Shown here one piece after another: positions 42,177-51,329 of a stretch of 64,000 nucleotides of DNA. Source of the DNA: Symsagittifera roscoffensis (Eukaryota; Xenacoelomorpha; Acoela; Convolutidae); NCBI RefSeq assembly GCF_963678635.1, contig NC_087066.1, positions 57,554,312 through 57,618,311 on the forward strand, written 5' to 3'. The number at the start of each line of letters is the position of its first letter. Within the stretch, counting starts at the first letter, position 1. Under the pieces are notes generated by a model. The model saw only the letters and a list, made by a program, of their open reading frames with translations. It did no database searches and was not told the origin of the DNA. The position numbers were made by a program, and so were the translations under genes.

Positions 42177-43814
42177 TGTCAATACTCTGAAGCACAAGAA
42201 GATCCAAGTAGACAACATTCACTCCAGGACACGGCAATGACATTCTCGCTTAAACCCTTTTTCAATATACATTTCTAAAAAAAAATGTCGCGAAAAATAT
42301 ATCTCAAACGTCCATCAAAAGTTATTGAAATAATTCGAATTATTTTTCCGTCCGTTTTTCCGGGTAGGGCGAGGGGTTTTGCGAGGTTGAATTTAAGTTT
42401 TCGGAAAATGATTTTTGATGGACACAAGTGAACTGGAATTTATCTTATTTAATTTTCTATTTAAAACGGAGAAGCTTCCTCGAGCGAGGTTATACAGAAA
42501 ATTTCATTTGCTTGAAAAAAATGCTTGAATATCATTTCATATAAAAAAAGAAGATGCCACAGGTACTATCTCCGAGCTAAATTGAGCCAATCAAAAACAG
42601 CGGACGGAAAAATCTTTTCTTAAAAACAGGTTGAAATCTATTTTTGTTTTAAAATTTGGGCTCTCGATAATCGACTGTAACCGCACACGCACGCAAAAAT
42701 TTCATTTCCTTTTCAATGACACAGCATGAGGCAACTAAACCGATGGAAAACAACAAGGAAAAAACTTAAATATGTAAACCGAGACCAAGTTGGTATAACC
42801 TTAGTTAAGATTACGTCAACATCAATACGCAGAGGCAAAGCGGAGTTTTGCATCAATTGCACCGAAAACAATCCAGCCGAAAAAAATCATACATTTGAAA
42901 AACCAACAAATCTAGATAAGAACGAAAAAAGCCATTTTTTTGAAAAAAAACATGCATCTTCCGATGATTATCTAATACTATCATCGGGAGAAGTTCCGCT
43001 AAAAGCCGAAAAAACCTAAGCAGAAACCGTTGGAGCCAAAAACTCAAAGACTTTAAAACTAACAAACAGTTTTTAAGTCACCCTCACCCTCATAACACAC
43101 GCACACAGAAACGGTCATTTTCGGTCATCAAGCGATGCAATATGAGGCCAAATTGACAATATAATATAAGCCGAACATATTAGCAGAAACAGACAAAAAA
43201 AAAGATATTTAACACAGAGGCGACGCGGAGCTTCGCAACACTTGAGCTACAACAGAAATGGCAGCTAAATGTAGCAGACAGGAAAAAAGCCACTAAGTCT
43301 AAAAAAAGAAAAAAAACACTTCAAAAAACCACAGCTTAAGAAAGTCAATATGTTGTCTGGAACCATGTTATATTTGGGGAAAAGATGTCCCGAAACACAA
43401 CCCACAGGAATAAAGGAGAAATAAAAAAACGGTAACTGAGACGAAGAAACTTAAATTAGTTATCATTAAAAATTTTGAGCTACAAATTCTATTCTAAGAA
43501 TTTTAGCAATTTATGCAATCGGTAATGAAGCATAAAACTTATGCTTCCTTTGAAATGACTCCAGACTAGATCACTGATCCGATGAAATATTAGGTGAATA
43601 AACTTTTTAAGCGAAAAAAACAGCAAAATATACGAAGTCGAGGATAGCAAAATTAAAAATTGCAGAAGTAATTCAAAACACTGAACGCAACTACCTTAAA
43701 AATAACGAACAAAACATAAATTCTACGATATGGCAACTAAGCCGAAAAAACATCAGCAGACAAATTATAGGCCGCCATTTTTAGGAAACTAACAATTCTA
43801 GTTTGAAAGAAAGT

Positions 43815-43880
43815 TCCTGGTCAGATTCGAACTCACGTCCTTTGCCGTCCCAGGCGTATTCTTCACCTCCATGCTAAGTT
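43815..43880 (-). repeat. tRNA-like SINE head
   Basis: On the minus strand TTAGCATGGAGGTGAAGAAT (A-box-like) is followed by GAGTTCGAATCTGACC (B-box-like) about 30 bases on. It resembles the tRNA-derived heads at 27684 and 35097 in layout, not in sequence identity. No full cloverleaf can be drawn. Confidence 0.5.
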
Positions 43881-44319
43881 CAGGATAAGCATAGAAGTTT
43901 GAATTCATTACAAACCAAGATACAATGGTTCTTTTAAACGAGTTGTGAACCCGAAAAGTAAATTCCGGTTTGATAACGCTTGCTAATAGCAAGCTCAATA
44001 AATCGTGTTGGTAAAAAAAATAGTTTCCTTTCGAATAGAACGGATATTTGAAATGCTATCATGTTCAAAAATTACCTGTTGCAGTATTTCAAACATAGTT
44101 CAGGAGATGAGTCCTGTGACTTAAGTTAATTACTGTAGAAAAAGTCGAGTGCCCGGTTGTAACACACTTGCCATCGCAAAAGTAATTATAAACCACACGG
44201 TAAATTAATTTTCAAATTAATGATCAAATTAAGCATTTCAGCAGTTGAATCACTTCTTTTCTTACAAGCCACAACTTCTAACAGATCCGCAGGAAAATTT
44301 GTGAGCTGGAAAAAAGTAT

Positions 44320-44850
44320 ATTCCCCACACAGAGGCGAAGTTGCACTTCGCATACACAAGCAAAAATATGACCGACAACGATACTGGGAAAAACTGAATG
44401 AGTAAAACTTGAGTCTATTAAATTTCTTAAGTGACGCACGCCAATCAGGAGTCTACATAATTGCTACGTGACGCAAGCCAATTATACCGCATTAGCAAAA
44501 CCAGTCAAAAAAATTCACCAACTTACATGCCTCAATTTATAGAGCGGACGCAATTGAACTAGTATACGAAAAAAATGCATCAAAAACATCCCACCCTGCC
44601 CAGGTTCGACCCTCTTATTTTGATGATGGTTTCCTTCCCTACCTCTATGCTACAGATATATGATACCTTGAAGCCAAAGTGCTATTTGTAATATAATAGT
44701 CAGTGTTAATATCCTTAGCATTGGCTGTACTTAATAGCTGGTTTTTGATCAAAATGAACACATTTTGTCGCAACAATTGCATCGCAGCAATATTTGCGAC
44801 TTAGGTTGGAAAAGAGTTCATACTATAACACAAGCTTTGTTAGTGTAATG
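44320..44850 (-). repeat. Dispersed repeat, inverted partner of 24820-25400
   Basis: The sequence contains GCGAAGTTGCACTTCGC, AAGTGACGCACGCCAAT, CCCAGGTTCGACCCTC and CATACTATAACACAAGCTTTG: the complement, in reverse order, of the markers at 24820-25400. A tRNA-like head (about 44600-44665) is part of it. Confidence 0.75.
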
Positions 44851-44882
44851 ACAAACACTAACTCTCGCAAGTGTAAATACTG

Positions 44883-45164
44883 GTGTCCAAAGATAGTCTT
44901 GAAACATTCAGAGTAAGTCTGTTGAAAATATTACCAGGAATCTTTCAAAAAAATAGCAAAAAACTACGTGTCCTCTTCCTCAAATTTAACATTACTAAAA
45001 ACCTGAGTCTTCGTCCATTATCACTAAATCACTTCGCTCATTTACTTCGAATGGTTTCCAATGAAAATTTTAATTCAATGCGCATTTTTTATCAATGTTC
45101 CGAAAAAGACAATTTTTCAAAGCTCACTAAAGAAATGTTTGTCAGCTTAACCCAGGCCATACAG
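44883..45164 (+). CDS. Unrecognised candidate exon beside ZNHIT3
   Basis: An open frame of 139 codons starts here. Its first 94 codons, up to a possible donor ACAG|GTTGAG at 45165, read like real protein: RVSLLKILPGIFQKNSKKLR, then LSLNHFAHLLRMVSNENFNS and DNFSKLTKEMFVSLTQAIQ. The remaining part is Phe/Leu-rich and looks like intronic sequence. No clear acceptor is seen at the 5' side. I do not recognise the family. It runs convergent to ZNHIT3 and ends 177 bases before that stop codon. Confidence 0.3.
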
Positions 45165-45340
45165 GTTGAGTTCATAGGTCTGTTTTTTTTTTCACTTTGG
45201 CTCAGCCATAATCTGCTATTCTTCTGCTTTCTGAATCATTTTGTGCTGAGCTTTCTGAGTTCCCTACAGCCAACGTCGATTAGTGTGACAATCGAAAGCT
45301 AGAACAAAGGAAAAACTAGAGTTGAACATTTTAAGTTCAA

Positions 45341-45670
45341 CTAGCAGCTACTGATACAGTCGTCTCCTTCGACTGTTTCCAAACATGCATTGGCAAATTG
45401 TACGAACAGATCACTCTTCATTAGACTGCTTATTTCCTCATTCTTGTCATCTGCCCTGTTGCATCTCTCAATCATCTCCTTCAGTTCCTTGCAGCCCAGT
45501 AATTCCCTCACAGTTGTATTGTGCTCCAGTCGTCTCAACTTATCCAGAGCTACGAAATCCGGCGAGTCTGGATCTATTTCTCCCTCTCCCTCCTCCCCAT
45601 CCAGCGCAATTCGGGGAGGTAATGGCACTTTGACTGCTTCAACCTTCACCTCAACTCCTCCGTCTGTTTC
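45341..45670 (-). CDS. ZNHIT3: ZNHIT3 exon 2 (C-terminal domain)
   Basis: The minus-strand acceptor TTTTTTGTAG precedes the exon at 45670 and TAG ends it at 45341. It encodes 109 residues: an acidic linker (DGEEGEGEIDPDSPDFVALD), then LRRLEHNTTVRELLGCKELK and SLMKSDLFVQFANACLETVE. The last two match human ZNHIT3 segments [20 protein letters not shown] and MQEPLFVEFADCCLGIVE (from memory). This C-terminal helical region binds NUFIP1 in box C/D snoRNP assembly. Exon 1 lies 2.8 kb upstream at 48486-48626; the join is phase 0 and gives 156 residues, against 155 in human. Confidence 0.88.
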   Translation of the reverse strand, partial: ETDGGVEVKVEAVKVPLPPRIALDGEEGEGEIDPDSPDFVALDKLRRLEHNTTVRELLGCKELKEMIERCNRADDKNEEISSLMKSDLFVQFANACLETVEGDDCISSC

Positions 45671-45789
45671 CTACAAAAAACATACAGCACGATTGAAACA
45701 CAATCAACAGATGAGTAGGAAAACATCTTAGCAAATCGTTACAAATTATTGAATAGATTTGAGACTGGGTCTTTTTATCGGCCCTCACA

Positions 45790-47130
45790 ACCATAAACTA
45801 ATTACAGAGACGAAGCACTTCGCAAACTCAAGCGATAAAACGGCTAAAAGTAGCTCTTAAAAGGAAAAAAGTGAAATAAAGAAAGAAGATGTAAAACACA
45901 GAGGCGAAAGGAATCTTCGCAACACTTTCGATACAAAAACTTTTTGAGCTACAAGACCTTCCTGCATGGAAAAAAAGGTCAAATAAACCTTCTGAAAAAT
46001 CAAGTTGAAAAAAAACTTAAGAAATAACGTGAAAAAATTCAAAAAAAAACTACAGCTGCAAAAACTCAACGTTCGTTGAGCCGAAAACAAAACTGTTGTC
46101 AAAAAATTTCATGAAGTTTCGAATGTTAGTACGCCCCATCCAGACTGAAACACAATTTCCTAAACGAATATAATTATCTTTCGAAATTACGCAATGTAAG
46201 TTCACTAACCCGAAATTGCATAAACTAATTTAAATACTTTTTAAAATGAAACAAAAAATTATGCAAAATCAGACTTGGGAAATTCACAAATTACTAAACT
46301 TTCAATAATAGTAAAAACTGTTTAAATTGGAACAAAACTCATGCTTTAGAAATTAAGTCAATAAAAACCTTACCAGATAAAAAATGGTGTTTAGAAAAAA
46401 CGGAAAAAGAACCGCGACAAAAACTAGGACGAAAACCACGAACCCAAAAAAATGAGAAACTTTGTTGAAAAATTAAATTTAACGTAAAACAGTCTTTACC
46501 TAATTACCAATTAATTAGTTTCATTTGAATTTGAAGTATTTGAGCATGTCAGAAGTGATACTTAGCATTCCTACTAAAACTGATCATTCTGTGCGCAAAG
46601 TTGTTAACGGGAAAAAAGTCTATACCCATTTGCAATACCCTTGCCTATCTCAAGAATAGAAATAAATAAATGGAAAAAAAAATCAAACAAAAAATCACTA
46701 CAGTTTATCCCTTTGAAACTGAAAATTTCAGCCTGTAAAAAAGCGTGTTCAGAACCGTGGATGAAAACCTTTCAGCCTGTTACGTTCTTTGAATTGAACT
46801 AAACAATAATTTGAATAGATTATTCTATAAAAAAACGGTGAATAAGCCGACAAAAATTGGGCTGAAATCAATTAGGCCTGCAAAAAAAAATTTTCATCAG
46901 AATTTTTTTTACCAGTAGATCCAGTCACGCATGAACTTTAGAACCTAGTGTAACTCGAAATGTTAAACGTACAACGCGATCAAAATGGAGATCTTGAAAT
47001 TGGAGATCACCCTGTGAACAAAGTTCTTGACGGGGAAAAGTCTAGTACCCGATTGCGATACCCTTCCTTATCGCAAGGGTAAACAAGAAATTGAACTGGT
47101 TTTAATATTGAGCCCTAACAACTTCAGGTT
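45790..47130 (-). repeat. Dispersed repeat, inverted partner of 35140-36370
   Basis: On the minus strand it runs TTCTTGTTTACCCTTGCGAT, CGCAATCGGGTACTAGACTT, CATGCGTGACTGG, CAGGCCTAATTGATTTCAGC and GTTCGTGGTTTTCGTCCTAG, ending in CGAAGTGCTTCG-type hairpins. The order and spacing match 35140-36370. Confidence 0.75.
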
Positions 47131-47584
47131 CCTTCCCACTTGGCCTGGAGAAAACGCGGCTGCTTTTGAATTTTTAGGTCTGGGCTTCGCGTTTTTTTTT
47201 TTGGAGTTTACATGAAATTGACTTTTTTCCGGTAAAAAATTAATTTTTGGACTTCCGTTTGTCTGCTCAAGTTTTTTCGGCTTTGGTTCCATATCAATTT
47301 CCATATCAAAAACTTTTTTGTGCAGCAAGCAAGTACCACGGTAATTGCAAGTGTTGGTCACTGCAATTTCAGGGGAGTTATATGAAAAAAAATTCGGATC
47401 AACTGGTGTCTGCTCAAAGATTGTCAGCTGTGTTTCCACTTTGTTGCCCGTTGCTAATAGTTTTATTTGAATTTCAAGATGCATGAGTCCTGCAACAACG
47501 CTGTTTACGGGAAAAAAAGTCTAACACCCGATTGTTAATCTTCGCTTATCGTCAAGGAAAATATAACTTTTTGTTTTGTGCCAG

Positions 47585-47766
47585 AACCGAAACCCGAGCT
47601 GGACATTAAGTGTGTTACTTCCTCGCATCTGCACCACGACCATTTGTCAATCTACAAACACAAGCCACCAATAAATCAGATCCTAATTAATTGCCAATGC
47701 TATGCAGCAGAAGTGTCACTGCTTGAGCACTTTCCTTTCGATATATTGAAAAAAGTGGATTTGTAA
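47585..47766 (+). CDS. Candidate terminal exon of an unrecognised gene with AATAAA
   Basis: After an acceptor-like TTTTGTTTTGTGCCAG, an open frame encodes KPELDIKCVTSSHLHHDHLS, KHKPPINQILINCQC and SLLEHFPFDILKKVDL before TAA at 47764-47766. AATAAA overlaps the stop (47765-47770) and recurs at 47779. Residue composition is protein-like. The 5' phase (one base needed) fits the donor of the candidate exon at 37632-37739, though about 10 kb and two minus-strand coding segments lie between. The family is unknown to me. Confidence 0.35.
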
Positions 47767-48485
47767 TAAAACACTACGAATAAAACACTACTTGCAGAAA
47801 CAAAACAAAAAATAGCGAATCGCAAACTTTTTATCTAAAAAAAATCAGCAGAAAAATCATTCCAAGAAAATTACATAAGCAACAATTACATTGTCTGGAA
47901 CCAACATGGCTGCTATGCATTAAATTACTTCTCAGAGAGCGATTGATGAAACGTTAAATCTAAAATCCATTGTTTTCTGATCTTTTTTTATAAAATAAAG
48001 CCAAAGCCGAGTTTCTTTATCAAATATACGAAGATCGTACAGCACTGGGAGTAGAAAACCCGTAAACGTAAACAATCCAGCTAACTTAGAAAAAAAATCC
48101 GAAGAATTTTAAAAAATGATTATTTTATTGTTGCGAGACAACTAACTTCTCGCGAGCCAGAGAATAATAACAATGGTATTTTGAAAACCAATAAAATTAG
48201 ATATTTCAAAAAGATTTAACTTTTAAAAATCCTTTAAAGAAATCAATATGTGTAATTCAATGAGATCAAACCAAGGAAAAGATCGAACCGATTAAAAATT
48301 GAGCTGAGTTTTTGTTCATTAAAATTGACCGAATAAAAGTACTTTTCAATTTGTTATTCATTTTTCCTTTCACAATCGTCACACCCAGATGTTGCCGGGA
48401 TAATAATTCAGTAACTAAGTAGCGTTAGCGAAGGTTACAATTAGGACCAACTAGTTTCGTGATGCCTGCTGTTATTGGTTATAAC

Positions 48486-48626
48486 CTGTGGGGGTGGTGG
48501 ATTACATTGAGATTTGTGTTGCTGGCAGCACTTGAGACTGCAATAAGGAGCGAGGCAGGAGGGACATTTGTATTTGCTCTCACTCTCTCTACACACTCGG
48601 CATCTCCTGCGCTGCTGCTTCTTCAT
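48486..48626 (-). CDS. ZNHIT3: ZNHIT3 exon 1 (zf-HIT finger)
   Basis: Minus-strand ATG at 48626 opens MKKQQRRRCRVCRESESKYK, then CPSCLAPYCSLKCCQQHKSQ and CNPP. This is a complete zf-HIT module: C9, C12, C21, C24, C29, C33, H37 and C41, with the family's KYxCPxCxxPYCS core. The donor CACAG|GTTATA leaves phase 0 for exon 2. A strong acceptor (CTTTTTTTTCAG) ends 36 nt before the ATG, so the mature mRNA probably has a short spliced 5' leader. ZNHIT3 acts in the nucleus in snoRNP biogenesis. Confidence 0.88.
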
Positions 48627-48809
48627 TCTCTCAAACGACGATCAGAATAACTCTGATGCAATCTGAAAAAAAAGTATTCACTTTTGTAACACAGCACAGC
48701 GGAATCAATTTTTGCAACTAAATCCACAGTGAAAAAAAATATTAAGCATGTTTCACAAAATCACTTTTCTACTGTTCATTCTATAAATGTAATCGGCTTT
48801 CAAAACTGA

Positions 48810-48948
48810 TTAAAAAACTTTTTTTTGCTCGATTTTCACTTTACTTTTTGCGAGCATTATTTTCGCAGCGCTTCGACGAACAGCTTGAGAAACGCGCGAC
48901 CTAATGAGTGTCTGCTCTACCTTAAGTGACTTTTGCAGCTCAGACAAA
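48810..48948 (-). CDS. Possible coding fragment downstream of the zinc-finger gene
   Basis: The minus strand reads CRALSELQKSLKVEQTLIRS then RVSQAVRRSAAKIMLAKSKV and ends at a stop at 48810. Composition suggests a helical basic C-terminus. The start is unclear. Its 5' side enters a sequence duplicated at 51766-51953, so it may be part of a decayed repeat-borne gene. Not recognised. Confidence 0.25.
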
Positions 48949-49157
48949 GCTCGGCATACTCCAGGAAAACAATCGAAAAACATCGCCGTTTTGAAAGAAA
49001 AATTAAAAATTTTGAACCCCATCCTAATTTGTTTTTCTCTACTGCTGTCAGTTTCAAAAATTGAGAACAGATTTTTAAAAATGGATTTCAAAGGTAATAG
49101 GTATATAGATGTTTAATGGAATTCAAGTTTACCATATCTGATCTAATATAGCACCAT
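48949..49157 (+). repeat. Direct repeat flanking the zinc-finger gene, copy 1
   Basis: About 209 bases from CTCGGCATACTCCAG to AATATAGCACCAT match 51766-51953 with scattered differences. Shared blocks include CCCATCCTAATTTGTTTTTC and GAATTCAAGTTTACCATATC. Copy 1 ends 6 bases before the zinc-finger gene's stop codon at 49163; copy 2 ends exactly at an LTR. Confidence 0.85.
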
Positions 49158-49162
49158 GTTAA

Positions 49163-50266
49163 CTATGATCCAATGACGGTTACTTCTTGTTCCAAATCAC
49201 AGTTATCATTGTCCATTAAATAGATAATGTGCCCATTGCAACTGGTTACGTGATCCTCTAGTTGTTGTTTATTGTCAGCTTGAAACTGACCAAAACATTT
49301 TTCACATTTCAATTTGTGGACGTTATTTAAGTGTGTAACTAAATTTCCACTTTGAGAGAAACTTCGACCACATACACAACAGAAGTGAGCTCGTCTTCCT
49401 TCGTGAAGAGTGGTCACGTGTCTGACCAATGCAGTCTTCTGATTAAAAAACTCACCGCATAGATTGCAGTGAAAAGATCGGGGATGAAAATGCACTTGAA
49501 TATGTTCACAGAGGCTTCTCTGAGATTTGAAAACATCGTCACAAAAATCGCATTGATATTTAGTCGCACCAGAATGCACCAACTGAAAGTGAGTTTTCAA
49601 GTTGAACCGACTAGGAAACACTTTTAAACAGTTTTCTTCTGGACATGTATATGGATGTGTTTTGTAACAGTCGCAATGGCTTGTTTTCTCTGATAAAGAA
49701 GGCTCAGATTCAGCCTGAACACCCTCTAATCTCTTTTGACAACGAGGACATTTCAAGGATAAAAATAAATCGTGGTCTCTCAGATGCTTGTTGAATAACT
49801 TCTTAGATGAATACCATGCACCACATCGCTTGTATGGGCAAGAAAACTTCGAGTTACTGTTATCGAGTTTCTTCATTTTAGGAGTTGATACTTTGGAAAA
49901 AGTTACTTTTCTCAAATTTTGTCGGGTATATTTGTCTAGCTTAAATAAATCTGAATGATCGGACTGTAAATGGTTGCGTAGTTCTTCATATGCCAGAATT
50001 TGCTGATGCTGGCAATTATCGACAGGACAATTTTTGATAACAAGACATTCGTCGGGACAATTATTGCCAATACGCAGATGAGATCTCTCGCGATGACGGC
50101 GAAGATTATATTCTGCTTGAAAAACAGCTCGACATTCGTCGCATTGAAATGGAAACACGTTACCAAAGTGCAGTTGATAAATATGAGACTCTAAAGAATA
50201 CCAATTAGAAAAAATTTGAAGGTTTGGCTTCTCAGTACAGATTCGGCAACAAAATTTAGAAGCCAT
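49163..50266 (-). CDS. C2H2 zinc-finger protein, intronless, about nine fingers
   Basis: A 367-residue protein with ATG at 50266 and stop at 49163. Fingers in order: CCRIC...SHIYQLH (about 6-33); FQCDEC...RRHRERSH (40-63); CPVDNC...NHLQSDH (80-104); FSCPYKRC...KHLRDH (140-165); YTCPEENC...THFQLVH (207-231); YQCDFC...EHIQVH (237-259); FHCNLC...RHVTTLH (265-288); HFCCVC...THLNNVH (294-317); and a CCHC-type last finger LKCEKC...HVTSC. A further CPRC near 173 has no partner His. Finger spacing and irregular linkers indicate a nucleic-acid-binding protein, not a KRAB or TGEKP-linker array. No BTB or ZAD domain precedes the fingers. An acceptor (TATTTTTAG) lies 9 nt before the ATG. I cannot assign an orthologue. 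Confidence 0.85.
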   Translation of the reverse strand: MASKFCCRICTEKPNLQIFSNWYSLESHIYQLHFGNVFPFQCDECRAVFQAEYNLRRHRERSHLRIGNNCPDECLVIKNCPVDNCQHQQILAYEELRNHLQSDHSDLFKLDKYTRQNLRKVTFSKVSTPKMKKLDNSNSKFSCPYKRCGAWYSSKKLFNKHLRDHDLFLSLKCPRCQKRLEGVQAESEPSLSEKTSHCDCYKTHPYTCPEENCLKVFPSRFNLKTHFQLVHSGATKYQCDFCDDVFKSQRSLCEHIQVHFHPRSFHCNLCGEFFNQKTALVRHVTTLHEGRRAHFCCVCGRSFSQSGNLVTHLNNVHKLKCEKCFGQFQADNKQQLEDHVTSCNGHIIYLMDNDNCDLEQEVTVIGS

Positions 50267-50640
50267 AAGAACAATCTAAAAATATTTTCAAAATTTTTTT
50301 TGTTGGGTAAGTTTGATGGGCTAATTTAGCCTAATTCTTGTGATAAACTTATTAAAACGATCGAGCGCTCTTTGAGGGATTTTAGAGACAGGTCTGTCAA
50401 GTAGGTCTCAAATCTGGGGGAAGGAGGTCTGGCGGTGAGCCCGGGTGAGGTTGTCCTTTTCAGCAAGTTTTATAGATTTTATTATATTTTTCTTCAAATT
50501 AAATTTGTATTAATTTCTTCTTCATCTATAAATTCCAGCCGTTATTATGGGTTAGTTCAGTCCCTTTGTGTCCTGTCAAATTTCCTTTTTTTACCGTTAC
50601 GCCGCGCCATCAAGATGAGGATAACCAACAAGGATAACCA
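50267..50640. other. Zinc-finger gene 5' flank
   Basis: The first 15 bases upstream on the minus strand include the acceptor TATTTTTAG. Beyond it I see no TATA box and no gene. Near 50614-50652 GGATAACCAACAAGGATAAC and GGATAACCAATAAGGATAAC form a short tandem repeat. Confidence 0.45.
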
Positions 50641-51290
50641 ATAAGGATAACCTGCTGCCTGGAAATGTCCTTTTGTTACTCCATTTCTGAAGTCTGCGTC
50701 TCCTAATGATATTACAAAATACAGACCTATCAGTATCTTACACCCTTTTGGTTTATGTTTTGAGAAAGTTCTCTTCAATCATATATATTCAAAGATTCGA
50801 AAACATTTGTCGAACTCTCAGCATGGTTTCAGAGAACAACGATCAACTGTAACACAGTTGTTATCATATCTTGATGAAGTGCACCACACTAGTGATTTCA
50901 ACGTTCCTTTTGCTGCTGTTTATTTTGACTTTGGTAAAGCCTTTGATTCTGTTCGTCATGATACCATTCGAAACAAGCTATCAAAGTATGGTTTCGATCA
51001 TGATTTCTTGTTACTTTTTTGTCGTATCTCTGTAACCGATCACAGTGTCTTCGTATAAAACGCGCACATTTCCAATCCACGTTCTGTTACTAGTGGCGTT
51101 CCTCAAGGCAGCATCTTGGGGGTCGCTTCTTTTTTTTCAATGATCTGCCAGAGTGTCGAGAATTTTCCAGTTGTCGTTTGTTCGCCGACAATTCAAACTT
51201 GTTTTCTACTGATATTACTTCACTATGAGATGAAGACGAATGGTAAAGTGAACAACTTACAAAAACAAATGATTAAATTGAGTTTTCAGT
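50641..51290 (+). pseudogene. Second LINE reverse transcriptase fragment
   Basis: Coding pieces run NDITKYRPISIL (about 50707-50742), then SNSQHGFREQRSTVTQLLSY (from 50810), AAVYFDFGKAFDSVRHDTIR (about 50917-50976), GVPQGSILG (about 51095-51121) and an AD-type catalytic region near 51183 (FADNSN, with the second Asp changed to Asn). A stop codon and frame changes occur after 51055. The motif set is that of a LINE RT, different enough from the first fragment to be a separate lineage. No intact ends are visible. Confidence 0.8.
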
Positions 51291-51329
51291 TTTAAAAGAA
51301 ATGTGGTGGAGCAGAGTATGTCGTCTATA

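Larger units (their letters stand above)
42241..45340. other. Intergenic, repeats only
   Basis: From 42241 to 42700 is the SSX2IP 5' flank, with no clear promoter motif. GCGAAG-type hairpins appear at about 42830-42860 and 43215-43245. Minus-strand tRNA-like heads are at about 43815-43880 and 44600-44665. The inverted partner of the 24.8-25.4-kb repeat spans 44320-44850. One long + frame at 44883-45302 is listed separately. Confidence 0.55.
45671..48485 (-). other. ZNHIT3 intron, repeat-filled
   Basis: This 2.8-kb intron holds the inverted partner (45790-47130) of the 35.1-36.4-kb repeat, including two GCGAAG hairpins (45800-45830 and 45900-45925). It has minus-oriented CCCTTGC modules (46595-46660, 47025-47085 and 47500-47560) and a tRNA-like piece (about 47140-47200). 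A + strand candidate exon lies at 47585-47766. From 47790 to 48485 I see only A+T-rich DNA. Confidence 0.65.

Noticed and set aside
40900-42240. Several + strand frames of 110-160 codons opposite SSX2IP
   Set aside because: They are antisense to the coiled-coil gene, whose coding strand has family motifs; the opposite frames are Ser/Leu/Phe-rich shadows.
42726-43019. 97-codon + strand frame divergent from SSX2IP
   Set aside because: It overlaps a GCGAAG-type repeat copy, is Lys/Asn-rich as expected of A+T-rich DNA, and has no recognisable motif or splice signals.
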